A stretch of DNA of 64,000 bases, taken from NCBI RefSeq assembly GCF_009727055.1, contig NC_052355.1:1320370-1384369 (forward strand), given 5' to 3'. Shown here one piece after another: positions 34,330 through 45,704 of this stretch. How positions within the stretch are numbered: the first letter of the stretch is position 1; each line of letters begins with the position of its first letter. The position numbers and the translations under genes were made by a program. The notes under the pieces were generated by a model that saw only the letters and a program-made list of their open reading frames with translations, was not told the DNA's origin and ran no database searches. This DNA is from Benincasa hispida (taxonomy: Eukaryota; Streptophyta; Magnoliopsida; Cucurbitales; Cucurbitaceae).

Positions 34330-34890
34330 TTATTAGGGATTTTCAAATAACTGACAACCCGAACAATTCAGACTACTCAACTCAAAATGTACGGCTTAGA
34401 TTAATTAGTTTTGTTTTTGGGTTCGGTTGAGTTGGGTTCAACTTTTTTTTTTTATTAGGTTAGTTTCGATCGTGAGTTGGCTAAAAAAAATTGGATTACC
34501 TAACCAACCTAAATTTTATATATATTATTAATATATATACATATTTATTTAAAATTTAATTACTTTATTGCTTTTTAATATTTTCTTTTAAAATTGTTAT
34601 GATATATGTCTTTATTTAAAGTTTGTAATAGATATCATAGATACTAGGTATTTAGTATTTGAATGTTATGAGATTATAGTTATTAGTTATGCGTTGTACA
34701 TAATTTTATATATTTTTAATTAAAAGAAAAAAGTTAGAATCCGACAATCCAACCCAACCCGAGTATCAAGTGTTGGGTTGGGTTGGAAATATTATTGGGG
34801 TATTTGGGTTGACAACTTAACCATCTCAAATTTTCGGGTTGATCCTAAAAAAACGTTCAATCCAATCCAACCTAACCCATATACACTCTT
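34330..34890. repeat. Dispersed repeat with GGTTGGGTT and AACCCAACC words
   Basis: G/T-rich words near 34410-34440 ('gttgagttgggttc') face C/A-rich words at 34745-34765 and a G/T-rich run at 34775-34790. The middle is AT-rich. Class uncertain. Confidence 0.35.
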
Positions 34891-34909
34891 AATTTTTATT
34901 TAACTGTAT

Positions 34910-35330
34910 ATTTATGAATTTTACAAGTGTGAGAATATCTTTCTGAGAGGGAAAAAGAAACACTAGCAGAGAATAGACTCCTCCGTTGCCAAACATCTTA
35001 TCAATAAATCAAGCTAAAGAGATGGTTTAGAATAAGAACCTTTTACATTATCATATATATATATTTTTAATTTTGATTAAAAAGAGTTTTGTCTGTCACT
35101 GAAATCTTTTCTAATGAAGCAAGTGAAAAGAAATGTGGAAATAATATAGTAGACAATATTCCTTTATCTGGAAAAAAAAAACATTGTTTTTCAAACTAAA
35201 AAATTGAATCGTATTATGAAAATATGACTTTACACGTTGTAAGAAAAAAATGGTATTGAGAATGACATGGACTTTGAAGTTATTTGTTTTTACTTTTTCT
35301 ATAATTAAGGTGATGAGTGTGACGTGACAT
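34910..35330 (+). repeat. Diverged unit R2 of the four-copy local repeat
   Basis: Shares 'aaacatcttatcaataaatcaagctaaagagat' type sequence with 40575-40605 and 'aatgaagcaagtgaaaag...gtggaaataatat' with R1, R3 and R4. Ends near a 'gtgacgtgacat' stretch. Confidence 0.5.
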
Positions 35331-35390
35331 ATGTTCGAATAACATAAAATTATTTTTATATAATCAATTTATGATTTGGCGTCAAAGTGA

Positions 35391-35475
35391 ATTTAATTTA
35401 ATAGTAATTAGCATGTCCTTCATCTCTAGAAGTCGGAGGTTCAATCCCCACCCCCGCAATTATTTTACTAGAAAA
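35391..35475 (+). ncRNA. tRNA-like / SINE-like fragment
   Basis: 'gtcggaggttcaatcccc' matches a pol III B box (GGTTCAANNCC) and is preceded by 'tagcatgtcc..catctctaga', like the anticodon-arm region of a tRNA. There is no complete cloverleaf. A relative lies at 42775-42850. Confidence 0.3.
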
Positions 35476-35784
35476 AAGTTACAACCTCGGCCTCTTAGAT
35501 ATGGGTTATTCAAACGAGTTGTGTCCCTATTGTATTGACACTCCTAAAAGTGAAATGAAATTCATTGATGAGTACCTAAAATTAATAACAATGACATGTA
35601 CCTTTCTTTTTGGCAACTCAATCATTGGAAATCTAAAGTAAGTGTGCTTAGCTTGGAGCAGAAAGCATGTGTGACAATTAGGTGTCGAATGTAGGATTAT
35701 GAATACCAAATATGAATGAGAGTGATATTGAGAGAGTAGGTCAATATCAAGGTGGATGGAGAGAACGTTCATGGTAAGTGGAGT
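35476..35784. other. Unassigned spacer
   Basis: Holds an 81-codon minus-strand ORF without recognisable motif. Nothing else is seen. Confidence 0.4.
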
Positions 35785-36884
35785 GCCCGTTGTTATTCAC
35801 GTACTGTTGGAGCTTCAAACTACAGGTCTATAAGGTCCCCTTGGTAGCTCAATGGATTCAAGTTGAGAATCAGTTCTTGGTGTTGATTTGAAATGTTTAA
35901 ATTGACAAGAGAAAATTTGATTATATATGATATAATCAATGTAATGTATGAGATACATCAAGTGGATGATTAATGTAAATGAGATTTACATTAAGTACCA
36001 TAAAATAGAAAAAGAGCTATGGTTTATATGTTTCATGAGATGAAATATTAAAACTGTAGGTTATAAATATAATATGGTAAGTTGGTTATCATATATATTT
36101 ATAATATTAATTATTGGATAATTATCTTTTTTTCTCTAATAACCAATTAGGTGGGAGGTTATTAGTGATTTTATGGTAACTGTGAGATAAAAAGAAAAAT
36201 GTTTTTCTAAATTTAGAAGAGTTGCTATCCTTGGAAAGAACTCACGGAATTGTTGTCAAGTGAAATTGTTTCACTAAATGAAGCTGAAAGAGAGACTAAA
36301 CGACCATAGAGTGTTACTATACGATAGTTCACTCAGCTGGTCATAGCTAAACAATCGCAAGGCTTTTTCTATACGATAGATTGCCTTCTTCTAAACAATT
36401 GAGCATTCATCTATACGATAGACTCTTCTCATCTCTCATTTGCTCAATTATCTACACGATTGTTATTCCTTCGTCTCTTCCTCTAACCAAGTCTACAGAG
36501 AGCCCACACTTCTGGATTCTCACACCAAGAATACCAAGGTAACCATTGTGGTGGTGTCCTCACTCAACTCGACTGAATTCGAGGTTTTGGAGACTGTATG
36601 TTGTGTGTTCGCAGTGTTCTTGTGGTGGTTGCTGTTGATCGTACTGTGTTGTGGTCGTTGTGTTCGAGCGTTCATGTATTGCTGTCTTGGAGATTGATCA
36701 AACATTCGTGACCGAGGGAGTTTGAAGAATGAATCTTCAAAGGTATGTATTTTTTATCCCTTGATTATCTAAAGCATGTTGTAATTTTGTATTGTACATG
36801 ACCCGTTAGTTTCCTTTTCTTGTATTGTAATTGTGTATGTTCAATATCGAATGGAATTTGGAACGATCATTCCGCTGCTCATGG
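35785..36884 (+). mobile_element. Diverged LTR fragment of the LTR C family
   Basis: Parallels 19760-20920 of LTR C: 'aaggtccccttggtagctcaatggattc', then a TA-rich stretch, a decayed CGATCGTTTAG-type array (36300-36460), the 'gcccacactt.tggattctcac' block, a splice-donor-like TTCAAAGGTATGT at 36736-36748 and the TTCCGCT block at 36870. It is truncated at both ends. ORFs within (36440-36705) are on both strands and spurious. Confidence 0.6.
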
Positions 36885-36889
36885 AAATC

Positions 36890-38030
36890 CTCATGTCTGA
36901 TTTCCTTCAATTCATTTCCCATCTAAAATGTTTCATACCTAATGAAGCAGAATATGTGATGAGAGAAATACACAAAGGGTTATATAGCAATCATTCTGGA
37001 GCAAGGTCTCTATGCCACAAAATTATTAGGCAGGGATATTATTGGCCAACAATGCTTCGAGATACGCGAGACTTTATGAGAACATGTGACCAATGCCAAT
37101 GGTATGCACAAATTCCAAGGCAACAACCTGAACTATTAACCAATATTGCAAGTCCTTGCACTTTTGCACAATGGGGAATAGACCTTATTAGGTCATTCCC
37201 ATAAGGCAAAGGACAGACTAATTTTGCCGAGGTAGAAATGGATTATTTTATGAAGTGGGTCGAGGCTGAAGCATTTGCAACTATAACAGAAAAGAACTTA
37301 CAAAATTTATTTTTGAGAAACCATGTGCCCGATTTGGGATCCCCTACACAATTTAAACGACAATGGAAAAAAAATGATAATTCGACGTTTAGAAGATTTT
37401 GCTCAGATCTTAATATCATACATCGATATTCCTCCTAGCTCACCTCCAAGCAAATGAATAGGTAGAAGCGGTAAATAAAACCATTAAACAAAATTTAAAA
37501 ACAAAACTTCAAGGATTAAAGGGATTATGGGGATTATGGGCAAAAGGATTACCAAGCGTATTATGGGTATAACAAATGACGACAAGAACTTCTACAGGAG
37601 AGACCCCTTCTTCTCTTTCTATTAGGGTTGAAGGAGTAATCATGGTAGAAATTGGAATATAGTCACCAAGAGTAGAGCAATTTGATCCTCAATGAAATGA
37701 AGCTTCAATGAGGTAAGCTTAGACCTATTGGAGGAGCACCGAGAGACAACACATTAACGTGTAGCAGAGCACGAGAATATGATGCTTAGATACTACAACA
37801 CCTCAATGAGAGTGCAAAATTTTAAGGAAGGAGATCTAGTATTAAGGAAAGTTATGGAAAACATTTGGGACCCAAATATGGAAGCATTTGGGGTAACATG
37901 GAAAGAACTGTATCTTTTGTAATTAAAGTAGTTAGATTCGACCCACACACATTAGCAGACCAAGATGAAAAGATGCTCCCACACCTGTGGAATGTCGAGC
38001 ACCTAAAATTTTATTATCATTAAAGATGTC
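36890..38030 (+). pseudogene. Broken Ty3/gypsy pol, integrase region (Tat/Retand-like)
   Basis: The frame shows the integrase zinc-binding region (REIHKG, NHSGARSL, HKIIRQGYYWPTM, CDQCQ), followed by WGIDLIRSFP and, past an in-frame stop at 37202-37204, MDYFMKWVEAEAFATITE of the catalytic core. Further on the frame breaks repeatedly, yet the C-terminal words VQNFKEGDLVLRKV appear near 37805-37850. The H2C2 finger type and GYYWPTM are what I know from Tat-clade (Retand-type) gypsy integrases. RT and RNase H are missing, cut off by the LTR fragment upstream. Its LTR follows at 38697. Confidence 0.7.
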
Positions 38031-38696
38031 TACAAGAGTAAATAAAACAATTATCAGTCAAATTGTTGTAGGTCAGGATTGTGCCTCGTAAAGTTTCTAA
38101 TTTGATGTCCTAAGCCCAAAAAAACGGTCTCCTCGATTGGGGACGACCATAGAAGATTGGCAAGCGGAAGCTACATGATTAGCATAGACGAACCAAGGGA
38201 CACTTAAGAGACAAAGCTACAGGAAACGTTGGCATAAGAAAGAACCTTGATCAAACAACGACAACTGGAAGAAGGAAAAAACAAAGGAATAGGCACATCA
38301 ATAAGGTGATAGGGAAAATGAGAGAAGCAACAAAGCAAGAAAAACTCACCAAACGAAGAAACCCAAGAAAGTTATAACTCATGTCGGCTCGGCCTAAGGG
38401 CCGACCAGAGGAGGCCCAAAAATGAATATCATAGGGGGCTTCACACAGGGGGCTTCGAGAAGAACGGGTCAAACAATTGAAACTGAGAGGAAAGTAAATG
38501 ATAGATAACAAGCTACGACAGATGACAAACTATACTCCAGATTGTGGCAAGAAACGAAAACAAGTTATGAAAAGCAACAGCAACAAACTACAACTAGAGA
38601 AAGAAAAAATTCCTAGAAGCCAAGATATAACTAGACAAAATTCAAGGTTGACTCCTGGTTTAGGAGAAATCCAGGACTAGTGGAGCAATAACCTAT
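38031..38696 (+). mobile_element. 3' non-coding part of the Tat/Retand-like element
   Basis: Lies between pol and the LTR. It ends in 'ggagaaatccaggactagtgg', a degraded purine-rich tract just before the LTR tip. The 86-codon minus-strand ORF at 38251-38511 has no recognisable domain. Confidence 0.5.
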
Positions 38697-39455
38697 TGTC
38701 GGGGCCTATCCAAGGGGTGGCCCTGGCACGGTTTGGTGCATAACTTCGTCATGAGATGAAGAAGCGTATTGAGAAAAATCGGTTAGACATCAAAGTTTGG
38801 CTTAATAAGCCCAATAGCCCCTAACAAGTTCGAATTAAGTTTTGTGACAGGGTAGCGTGGAGTTTAAAGGGGAGATTGTACTCCCAAGATAGGTTCCGGG
38901 AATTAAAATCTGTCACAAAAGTCCATGAAACCACGAACCCTAACTTGTGAGTGGGGGCTGAATGTTGTGGGCGGATTCTTGAATCAAGGGTAAAATTGAC
39001 ACGAATAGTAAATGAAGAAGAGTCAAACAAAACCAAAAGAAAAGTAGGCCCTGTCGGCCTCCGCACCAAGGCCAACCCCATCAACGACAATCCAAAGTCG
39101 GTCCAGTCCAATATAGACTTAGATGGGAAGGGATGAAACCCTAAAAGTATTGTGTAAGGTGTGGTCTAGTCAGCCTTGACCCAAAAGGATTTCTCAAACA
39201 GATAGCCCAGTCAGAAGCTCTAATCGGATAAGGAATGGGAAGAAGGCCAAAACCTATAAAAAAGACGTTCAAAGCACAAACGAAGTAAGTTCTCTAACCA
39301 AAATAAAATATTCTCTTCTCCTCCCAACCTTCTAACTTAAGCATTGGAGTGGTTGTAGCTTACAGCATATAGGTGTTCAGTTTTTTATTTGCTTGCAGAC
39401 GAGTTCTATTCCCCCAAAAATACAAATTCACCGTTGTTGCCCCATGGAGACCAGG
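38697..39455 (+). mobile_element. 3' LTR of the Tat/Retand-like element
   Basis: Starts TGTCGGGGCCTATCC, contains a TATA box (CCTATAAAAAAG, about 39250-39262) and ends near 'ggtacattcgcttggtca'. The end is uncertain because no second LTR exists in the window. Confidence 0.5.
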
Positions 39456-39559
39456 TACATTCGCTTGGTCAAAAAATGACATCAATAAACACTGATAGAC
39501 ATCTATTATTGCCTCCCAGTGTCTATCAATGATAGATGATAGTAGTCTATTATAAGACC

Positions 39560-40215
39560 ATAATAACCACCCCTTGTTACAGTAAATACTATTTCAAAAC
39601 CCCCAATTAGCTACAGTAAACACTATTTCAGAACTTTTATTTCCTATAGTTTTTACTATTTGCTACAATTTTTACTATTTTACATCAATCATTTGTTTAT
39701 TCTTTGTTATAGTGTTTACTATTTTCTTCTCAAACTAAAAGGGGGTGTTTGGGGCAAGGAGTTGGTTATTATAATCTTAGGTTATTATAGTTGGGTTATA
39801 ATAGTTTGTGTTTGAAGTGTAGATTATTTTAGTTTAAGTTATAATAGCATGTGTTTGAGGTATAAACTAGTTTAGTTTAAGAATGAATTAGTAAACATTG
39901 TAGTAAAGAATAAAAAAATTATGAATGTAAAATAGTATAAACGGTAGCAAATAGTAACTACTATAGCAAATGGGGAGATTTTAAAATAATGTTTACTGTA
40001 GTTGGGGGTTTTGAAATATTATTTACGGTAGCAAAATGTGGTTATTATAATCTTAGGATAGTCCTTGTCCCAAACGCCCCCAAATAGTTTATACCTCAAA
40101 CACATACTATTATAACTCATACTAAAATAATCTACACCCCAAATACAAACTATTATAACCCAACTACAATAACCTAGAAGTATAATAACCAACTCCTTCC
40201 CCCAAACACCCCCTT
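39560..40215. mobile_element. MITE-like element with long inverted arms plus an inverted partial copy
   Basis: 39739-40215 (477 bp) starts AAGGGGGTGTTTGGGG and ends with its near-complement CCCCAAACACCCCCTT. Arms of ~135 bp (39739-39875, 40075-40215) pair almost fully. The inner part (39893-40052) is also present inverted just upstream at 39560-39718, giving the order X'-Y-X-Y'. No ORF. The GGGGGTGTTTGG tip is common in plant MITEs. No convincing target duplication is visible. Confidence 0.6.
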
Positions 40216-41020
40216 AGTGTCTATAAGTAACATTTGCTATATTTATAAATATTTTGGTTAATTTTCCTATATTTGAAAATAGACCTCTTTCCTTTTTTTA
40301 ACCAATTAAGAAATTTCCTCAAGTGTATTATAATAGATTTGGTACTTCATTCATATTACAGTGAATTAATATTTTCTATAATATTAACTTTATTTTTACT
40401 TAACAATTTTTTTATAGTTCTTATAAATGCGAAAATATTTTTATTTTATTTCACTATGTTATATTCTAGAGGTTATTATGACTTCTTCACAAAAAAAAAT
40501 AAATAATAATAATAAAAATAAAAATAAAAAATAAAAAATAAAACACGAAAAGTCATATTTCTACATGACGAAACATCTCACCAATAGAGCAAAGCTAAAA
40601 AGATTATAAGGGAATAATATATATATTTGAATTAAAATATTATTAGGAAAAGAAATAGATTTTTTTTTCATCACTGAATTTCTTTTTTTGAAGGAAGGTA
40701 ATCACTGAAATTATCCTAATGAAAGGGGTGAAAAGGAATATGTAGAACAAATATTTTATGACAATTAATTCTTTTTAATATGGAGAAAAAAAGACATTAA
40801 TATTTTTCAGTTTTACAATAAATCAAACCAAACAGCTTTTAAGATAAAGTATGAAAAGATGACTTTTTAGTTTTCACGTTATAGAAAATAAATGCACGTG
40901 AGAATGACATAAATAACTTTGAAAATATCCCTTTGGAATTACATGAGATTAGCATTACAACTGTCCACATAAAATTATTTATTTTTTCTTTTTTATATTA
41001 AAGTGAGTTTGATGTGACAT
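40216..41020 (+). repeat. Diverged unit R3 of the four-copy local repeat
   Basis: From about 40400 it shares 'aatgcgaaaatatttttattttatttcactatg' type sequence with 44185-44215 (R4), 'acatctcaccaatagagcaaagct' with R2, and 'gtgagtttgatgtgacatgac' with R4. An A-rich low-complexity stretch lies at 40490-40550. No gene. Confidence 0.5.
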
Positions 41021-41179
41021 GACTTTAGGGGCGTTTGGTTGGAGTTGAGTTGGTATAATATACCAACTCATTGTTTGGCCTACCAACTTTAAATATTGGT
41101 AGAGTTGAATTGGTCTATTTTACCAACTCACCCCAACTCTCCCTTCTTCCCATGTTTTTAATGGTTTCACCCATTGGCC

Positions 41180-41790
41180 ATTGTCACACTCTGAGAACTA
41201 ACTCTGGGATCCAACAACCACCTCCGATGACAACTCTAGTGACCAACTCTAGGCTTCGACAACCACCTCCATGACAACTCCAACGACCAACTCCGACAAC
41301 CACCTTCGGTGATCCAACTCTAATGACCATCTTCGTGCTACCAACTCTGATGACCAACTCCAACAACCACTTTCATGCACTCCAACAACCACCTCCGACT
41401 ACAAACTCTGATGAAAATCACCTTCGAAGATCACTTTTGAATGAGCAACTCCAATGACCAACTCGAGGCTTTGAAAACCACCTTCGACAAACTCTGACAA
41501 CCAACTCTAATACCACATTCATGCAACTAACTTTTGGCTTCGACAATCACCTCCGACTACAATTTCAAAAGAAAACCATATTCGATGATCAACTTCAATG
41601 ACCACTTTCGTCCGACCAACTCCGAGATTTGAAAACCACCTCTGATGACAAACTTCGACAACCAACTCTAATAAACCTTCATGCGACCGACTTCAGGCTT
41701 CAACAACCACCTTCGACTACAAACTCCAACAAAAATCATCTTCAATAATCAACTTCGAAATCACTTCCAACTACTATAGACTGATGATTG
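41180..41790 (+). repeat. Degenerate tandem field of 'caaccacctccgatgacaactc' words
   Basis: Irregular units of roughly 20-30 bp made of CAACCACC, TTCGATGA, CCAACTC and similar words. The repeat generates short ORFs on both strands. Not coding. Confidence 0.65.
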
Positions 41791-41968
41791 TTAAAGTATG
41801 TTGTAGGGTCGTCGATTATATAAAAAAATATTATTTTGTCTACATTAAGTGCAATATTTATACGTAATGAATTCACATATCAAATAAGCATTAAGAATAT
41901 TTAGACGAAAAGTATGTATATAGTTGAAAAGTATGTAACATATAATAAAAAAAATCATAAAATATAAA

Positions 41969-42118
41969 TTTTTTTCCTGGAACATTTTCCAACAAGAATT
42001 AGTGACAAATAGAGATTTGTTCTCTGATGATCCTCCAAATTTAGAGGAAATGAAAGTGAAACTGTTGAACAAATGTAGTGACATTCCATTGGCTATTACG
42101 ATGATAGGGAAGATTTAA
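41969..42118 (+). pseudogene. NB-ARC fragment of an NLR resistance gene
   Basis: One frame reads FFSWNIFQQEL, then LFSDDPPNLEEMKVKLLNKC and SDIPLAITMIGK before a stop at 42116. The order W-x-x-F, an acidic stretch, a helix ending in Lys-Cys and then the PLAI core is that of the ARC1 part of plant NB-ARC domains (the 'GLPLA' motif). After the stop, another frame continues with KKNRD-like residues, as in that family. P-loop, kinase-2 and LRRs are absent within several hundred bases, so only about 45-50 codons survive. It may be captured gene debris or the remains of a local NLR. A chance match is unlikely but possible for so short a piece. Confidence 0.6.
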
Positions 42119-42602
42119 TTAAAAAAAATCGTGACATAATAACAATATAGAGCTAACAATAGGAAGAAGAAAAAAAAGAAGAAGATGATAATTAAATTCA
42201 TAGAGAAAAATTAGCTAGAATCAAAAGTTTTGATTTTGTTTTAGTTTCTCATTTTATTTAATCATCTTTCTACAAGAAATGTAATATGTTAATTGTTGTT
42301 CATTGCCCAAAAAAGAAAGAATGAATGAATGAAAAATTTTAAAATTTAAAAGAAAAAAATGCAATCCATATTTTATTCAAACAAAGATGGGTAGAATTAT
42401 TGAATAAAAAAGTTTCAAAACAAAAATAGTAATCATAAAAGCATATTATTTAGAGTTCAAAAACTGAATCAGATTCCTAGACATATGAACTCAGACCAAA
42501 TAACTCTGCACCCCAAATACAGATATATGAACTCTACAGATATATGAACTCCATAGACATGAACTCCAGATATCCTATCTCAACTCAGCGTCCCAAGCAG
42601 CC

Positions 42603-43189
42603 TCCAAACAGTTTGGTTATTCATACAAGCTTGTCACTATTGCTCACTTTACTAAAATTAGGAGTTTGCCTCTTATCAAATCTAACCATCAAAAGAGGAT
42701 ACATTAATGTTTAATTGTAACATAATTAACAGTAAAATTATACATTTTGTCTATAACATTAATGTTTAGTTTTGCATAGTTCAATAGTCTCGACATGTAC
42801 TCGTTTCAAGAGATTGAAGGTTTAATCTCCACTCCTCCAACTATTAAACTCAAAAGTTCCTCATATTCAATCTCTTAATTTTAAAAGTTATAGTCTCTTT
42901 TGGTAGCTATTTGATTTTTTTATTTTTAATTTTTTTAAAAGTAAACCTATAAAAATGATGTATCGAAGGTAGAATGTTTTTTTTCGAAGGTGGTGATCTT
43001 TGAAAATGGTGAAATTTCTTGTAGTGAAATATTCTTTCAACTTCTAAATTTGTTGTTTGTTTCTACTTTTGACCCATGTTCTAAAAAACTAAGCCAAGTT
43101 TCGAAAACTAAAAAAAAAAAAAAAAAAAATTATTAATAACTTGTTTCTGTTTTTTGGAATTTGATTAAGAATTCAATTGATTTACTTAA
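42603..43189. other. Spacer with tRNA-like fragment and poly-A run
   Basis: At 42775-42850 'gatgaaggtttaatctcc'-type sequence resembles the B-box end of the fragment at 35391-35475. An A run occurs near 43112-43128. A 33-codon open stretch at 42612-42712 (KQFGYSYKLV..., stop at the end) looks protein-like but I do not recognise it. Confidence 0.35.
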
Positions 43190-43760
43190 TGAATATGAAA
43201 ATCATGGAGATCCAATAGTCCTTCTTGGTATTGTCAGGTCCTCCATGAATTTTTTAGGAGGTCTTCCACGCCTTCATAGTACTACTTGAAACTTCATGAT
43301 ATTGCTAAGTCCTCGAGGTGCTCCAATGAGACCTGCATGGTACAACTAGGTCCTCCATGATACTGTTATGTCCTTTTAAGAGGGGCTCCATGGGTCCACC
43401 GTGGTAATACTAACACTTACATGGTGCCATTACATACTATTAAGACTTTCGTGGTATTGCATGCGAAGTCCTCTGCAGAGATGATTCATAGCACCATTAG
43501 GTTCTATTATATGAATCTTTCATGGTATAGCTAAGTACTACTAGGACCTACATGGTACCACTAGGTACTATTAAGACATCTATGGTACCATCAGGTAGTA
43601 CTCGATCCTCTATGGTACTATTGCATGAGTTTTTCATGACATTACTAAAACCTCCATGGTACGATCACTACATGATCCTCTATGGTACTATAAGATTCTC
43701 CATGTATCTTCTGAGCTACCTCTATGATCCCTCATGAGTTTTATGAGATACTTCATAGGT
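43190..43760 (+). repeat. Degenerate tandem field of 'cctccatggtactactaggt' words
   Basis: Some twenty imperfect units built from CTCCATGG, GGTACYA and TAGGTACTA. Unit length is irregular (about 20-35 bp). The ORF at 43552-43737 is a product of the repeat. Confidence 0.65.
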
Positions 43761-44149
43761 CATTTGAATTACATTTAAGCTTCTCCATGCATTTTTTGAT
43801 GTACTTGAAGTTTCCTCATTCTAATGAGGTTCCTCATATGTGTCTTTTTAGCTCCCTAATGGGTCCCAACCAATCCACTTGGATTGATCACCTAAGGACA
43901 TAGGTGGCTATTGGTCGGACGTGGGTCCCATTCGCCTTTATTTGCCATCCCAGCCCTTATTTTCCTTAGATCTATTATCTTTCTATATTCTTGGTTTTTG
44001 GTCTATCTTAGTAAATCTACCCTAGCGTAAACTGCTATCATATTGTTGGTTGGTTTCGATGAATATTAATAATGTTATTAACTTATTTAGAAAGTTCTTA
44101 AAACCTATCATTATAGATAATTAAATTTTATAATATCAAAACGTATTCT
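43761..44149. other. Unassigned spacer
   Basis: Less AT-rich than its surroundings at first, then AT-rich. The stretch 'gaatattaataatgttattaac' (44061) returns, diverged, at 44838. No gene is seen. Confidence 0.4.
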
Positions 44150-44770
44150 TAATTCACCATATAATGATTGTTTACATCAAATGTGAGAATGTTGTTGTTT
44201 TATTTCATTATGCTACATAATTCACTTTATTGACTCTTTCGAGGAGCCAAAAGAAAAAAAAAAAAACCAACACAAAGTAGATTCTTCCATTAATATGTTT
44301 TTTTATTAAGAATAAAAATGGTTTTTTTGTTCGTCACTTAATTTTTTTCTAATGAAGTAAGTGAAAAAGGATGGTGTGAAATAGCATATTATGAAAAGTA
44401 CTTCTTTATATAAGAAAAAAGAAAAAGAAACACAATTGTTTCCAAATTACAAGAAATCAAAATAATAATAATAATAATACTAAATAAATATTTTTTTTTT
44501 TAAAAAAAAAAAAAAGGAAACGAGAATAAAGAACAACACATTGCTTTTAATATAGTTTGAAAATATGACTTTTCATTTTACAAGAAATAGATGCAAGTGG
44601 GAACGACATGAATTTTGAAGGTACCAAATTTGGAAGTTTATAAAAGTGGAATTTCCAGTTTTCTACTTAAAATTATTTATTTATGACTTTGTGTATAATT
44701 AATGTGAGTTATTATTTATTTATGAACTTTGTGTATAATTAATGTGAGTTTGATATGACATGACTTCAAA
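44150..44770 (+). repeat. Diverged unit R4 of the four-copy local repeat
   Basis: Shares the blocks listed for R1-R3, including 'aatgaagtaagtgaaaaaggat' and 'gcaagtgggaacgacatgaa'. Near its end an internal direct duplication of about 50 bp ('ttatttatga.ctttgtgtataattaatgtgag') occurs at 44685-44755. Confidence 0.5.
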
Positions 44771-44946
44771 TGATAAAAACTACTCTTCTACTCATGTATG
44801 AAATATGAATAATAAAATTATATATCCTAATAGAATATGAATATGAATAATGTTACTAACTTATTATGAAATTATTTAAATGTATTTAAAATTTATTTGG
44901 TTGATTCGTAAATATTACATAAATCAATAATTTATATTATATTAAC

Positions 44947-45696
44947 CTATGAAGTACACACATAGATACTGCTACACGATATGGATACGATCGGATACGG
45001 TGATTCATCAATTTCTAAAAAACTAAGATACGAATACGTCTAAGGATGCATCATTTTTTATATATTTTTTAAATATATATATTTCTAAAAAACGAGGATA
45101 CTGATACTTTGAAGATGCATTTTCTTTTTCTTTAAAAAAAATCTAGGATATAGATAAATTTAGCATACAAGTTAATAACAATAGCACAAAATAAAATACA
45201 AACACTGAAATACAAAACAAAAAAAGGAACATCTAAGATGTTGAATACAATAGTTAATAAAATGTAGTAGAAAAGTGACTCATATTGCAAAGAAGAAAAA
45301 GAAGATTAGAGAGAGGAGTATGAAGATATTTGAAGAACTTCTTCTTTGAATTGTTGAAGATATTCAAATGATTTATATTTTGGTAGACTTTGTGGGGACT
45401 CAAATGTGAAGATGGAGATTAGATTATTCTAGTCTAGGGTTTGGTCCGTTATTTATTTATTTTTTTTCTTTTAGTTTTGGACTCGAATAGTGAGCTTTTT
45501 AACTATGTTGTCTAGTTTTGGATTGGGAAATATTAGATGAGTTGCTTGTCTTTTTTCTTGAAGAAATAGTATGTGTAACAATAGATACGTCAAATTGCGT
45601 GTCAGATACGTATCTGGGAAGTATTTGGAAGTATCGATATCCAATACGTGTTTGATACGGATTATTTGCCTCACATGAAGTATCTGTGCTTCATAG
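44947..45696 (+). mobile_element. Non-autonomous hAT element, copy 1
   Basis: A 750-bp element starting CTATGAAGTACACA and ending TGTGCTTCATAG, an imperfect terminal inverted repeat. It is flanked by ATATTAAC (44939-44946) and ATATCAAC (45697-45704), an 8-bp target duplication with one mismatch. It is homologous over its length to 61735-62480 in opposite orientation. The interior has many GATACG/CGTATC words. Both copies show a short frame ending THLIFPN..KL, which reflects shared DNA; no transposase domain is present. Confidence 0.75.
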
Positions 45697-45704
45697 ATAT
45701 CAAC

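Larger units (their letters stand above)
41029..42602. mobile_element. Possible non-autonomous TIR element carrying gene debris
   Basis: The left end is GGGGCGTTTGGTTGGAGTTG; the reverse complement of the right end reads GGAGGCTGCTTGGGACGC then TGAGTTGAGAT, a weak inverted match. Between them lie a degenerate tandem field (41180-41790) and an NB-ARC fragment (41969-42118). I cannot find a target duplication, so the ends could instead belong to two separate MITEs. Confidence 0.3.

Noticed and set aside
35391..35475. Functional tRNA gene
   Set aside because: Only the T-arm/B-box side is tRNA-like; acceptor stem and D-arm cannot be paired.
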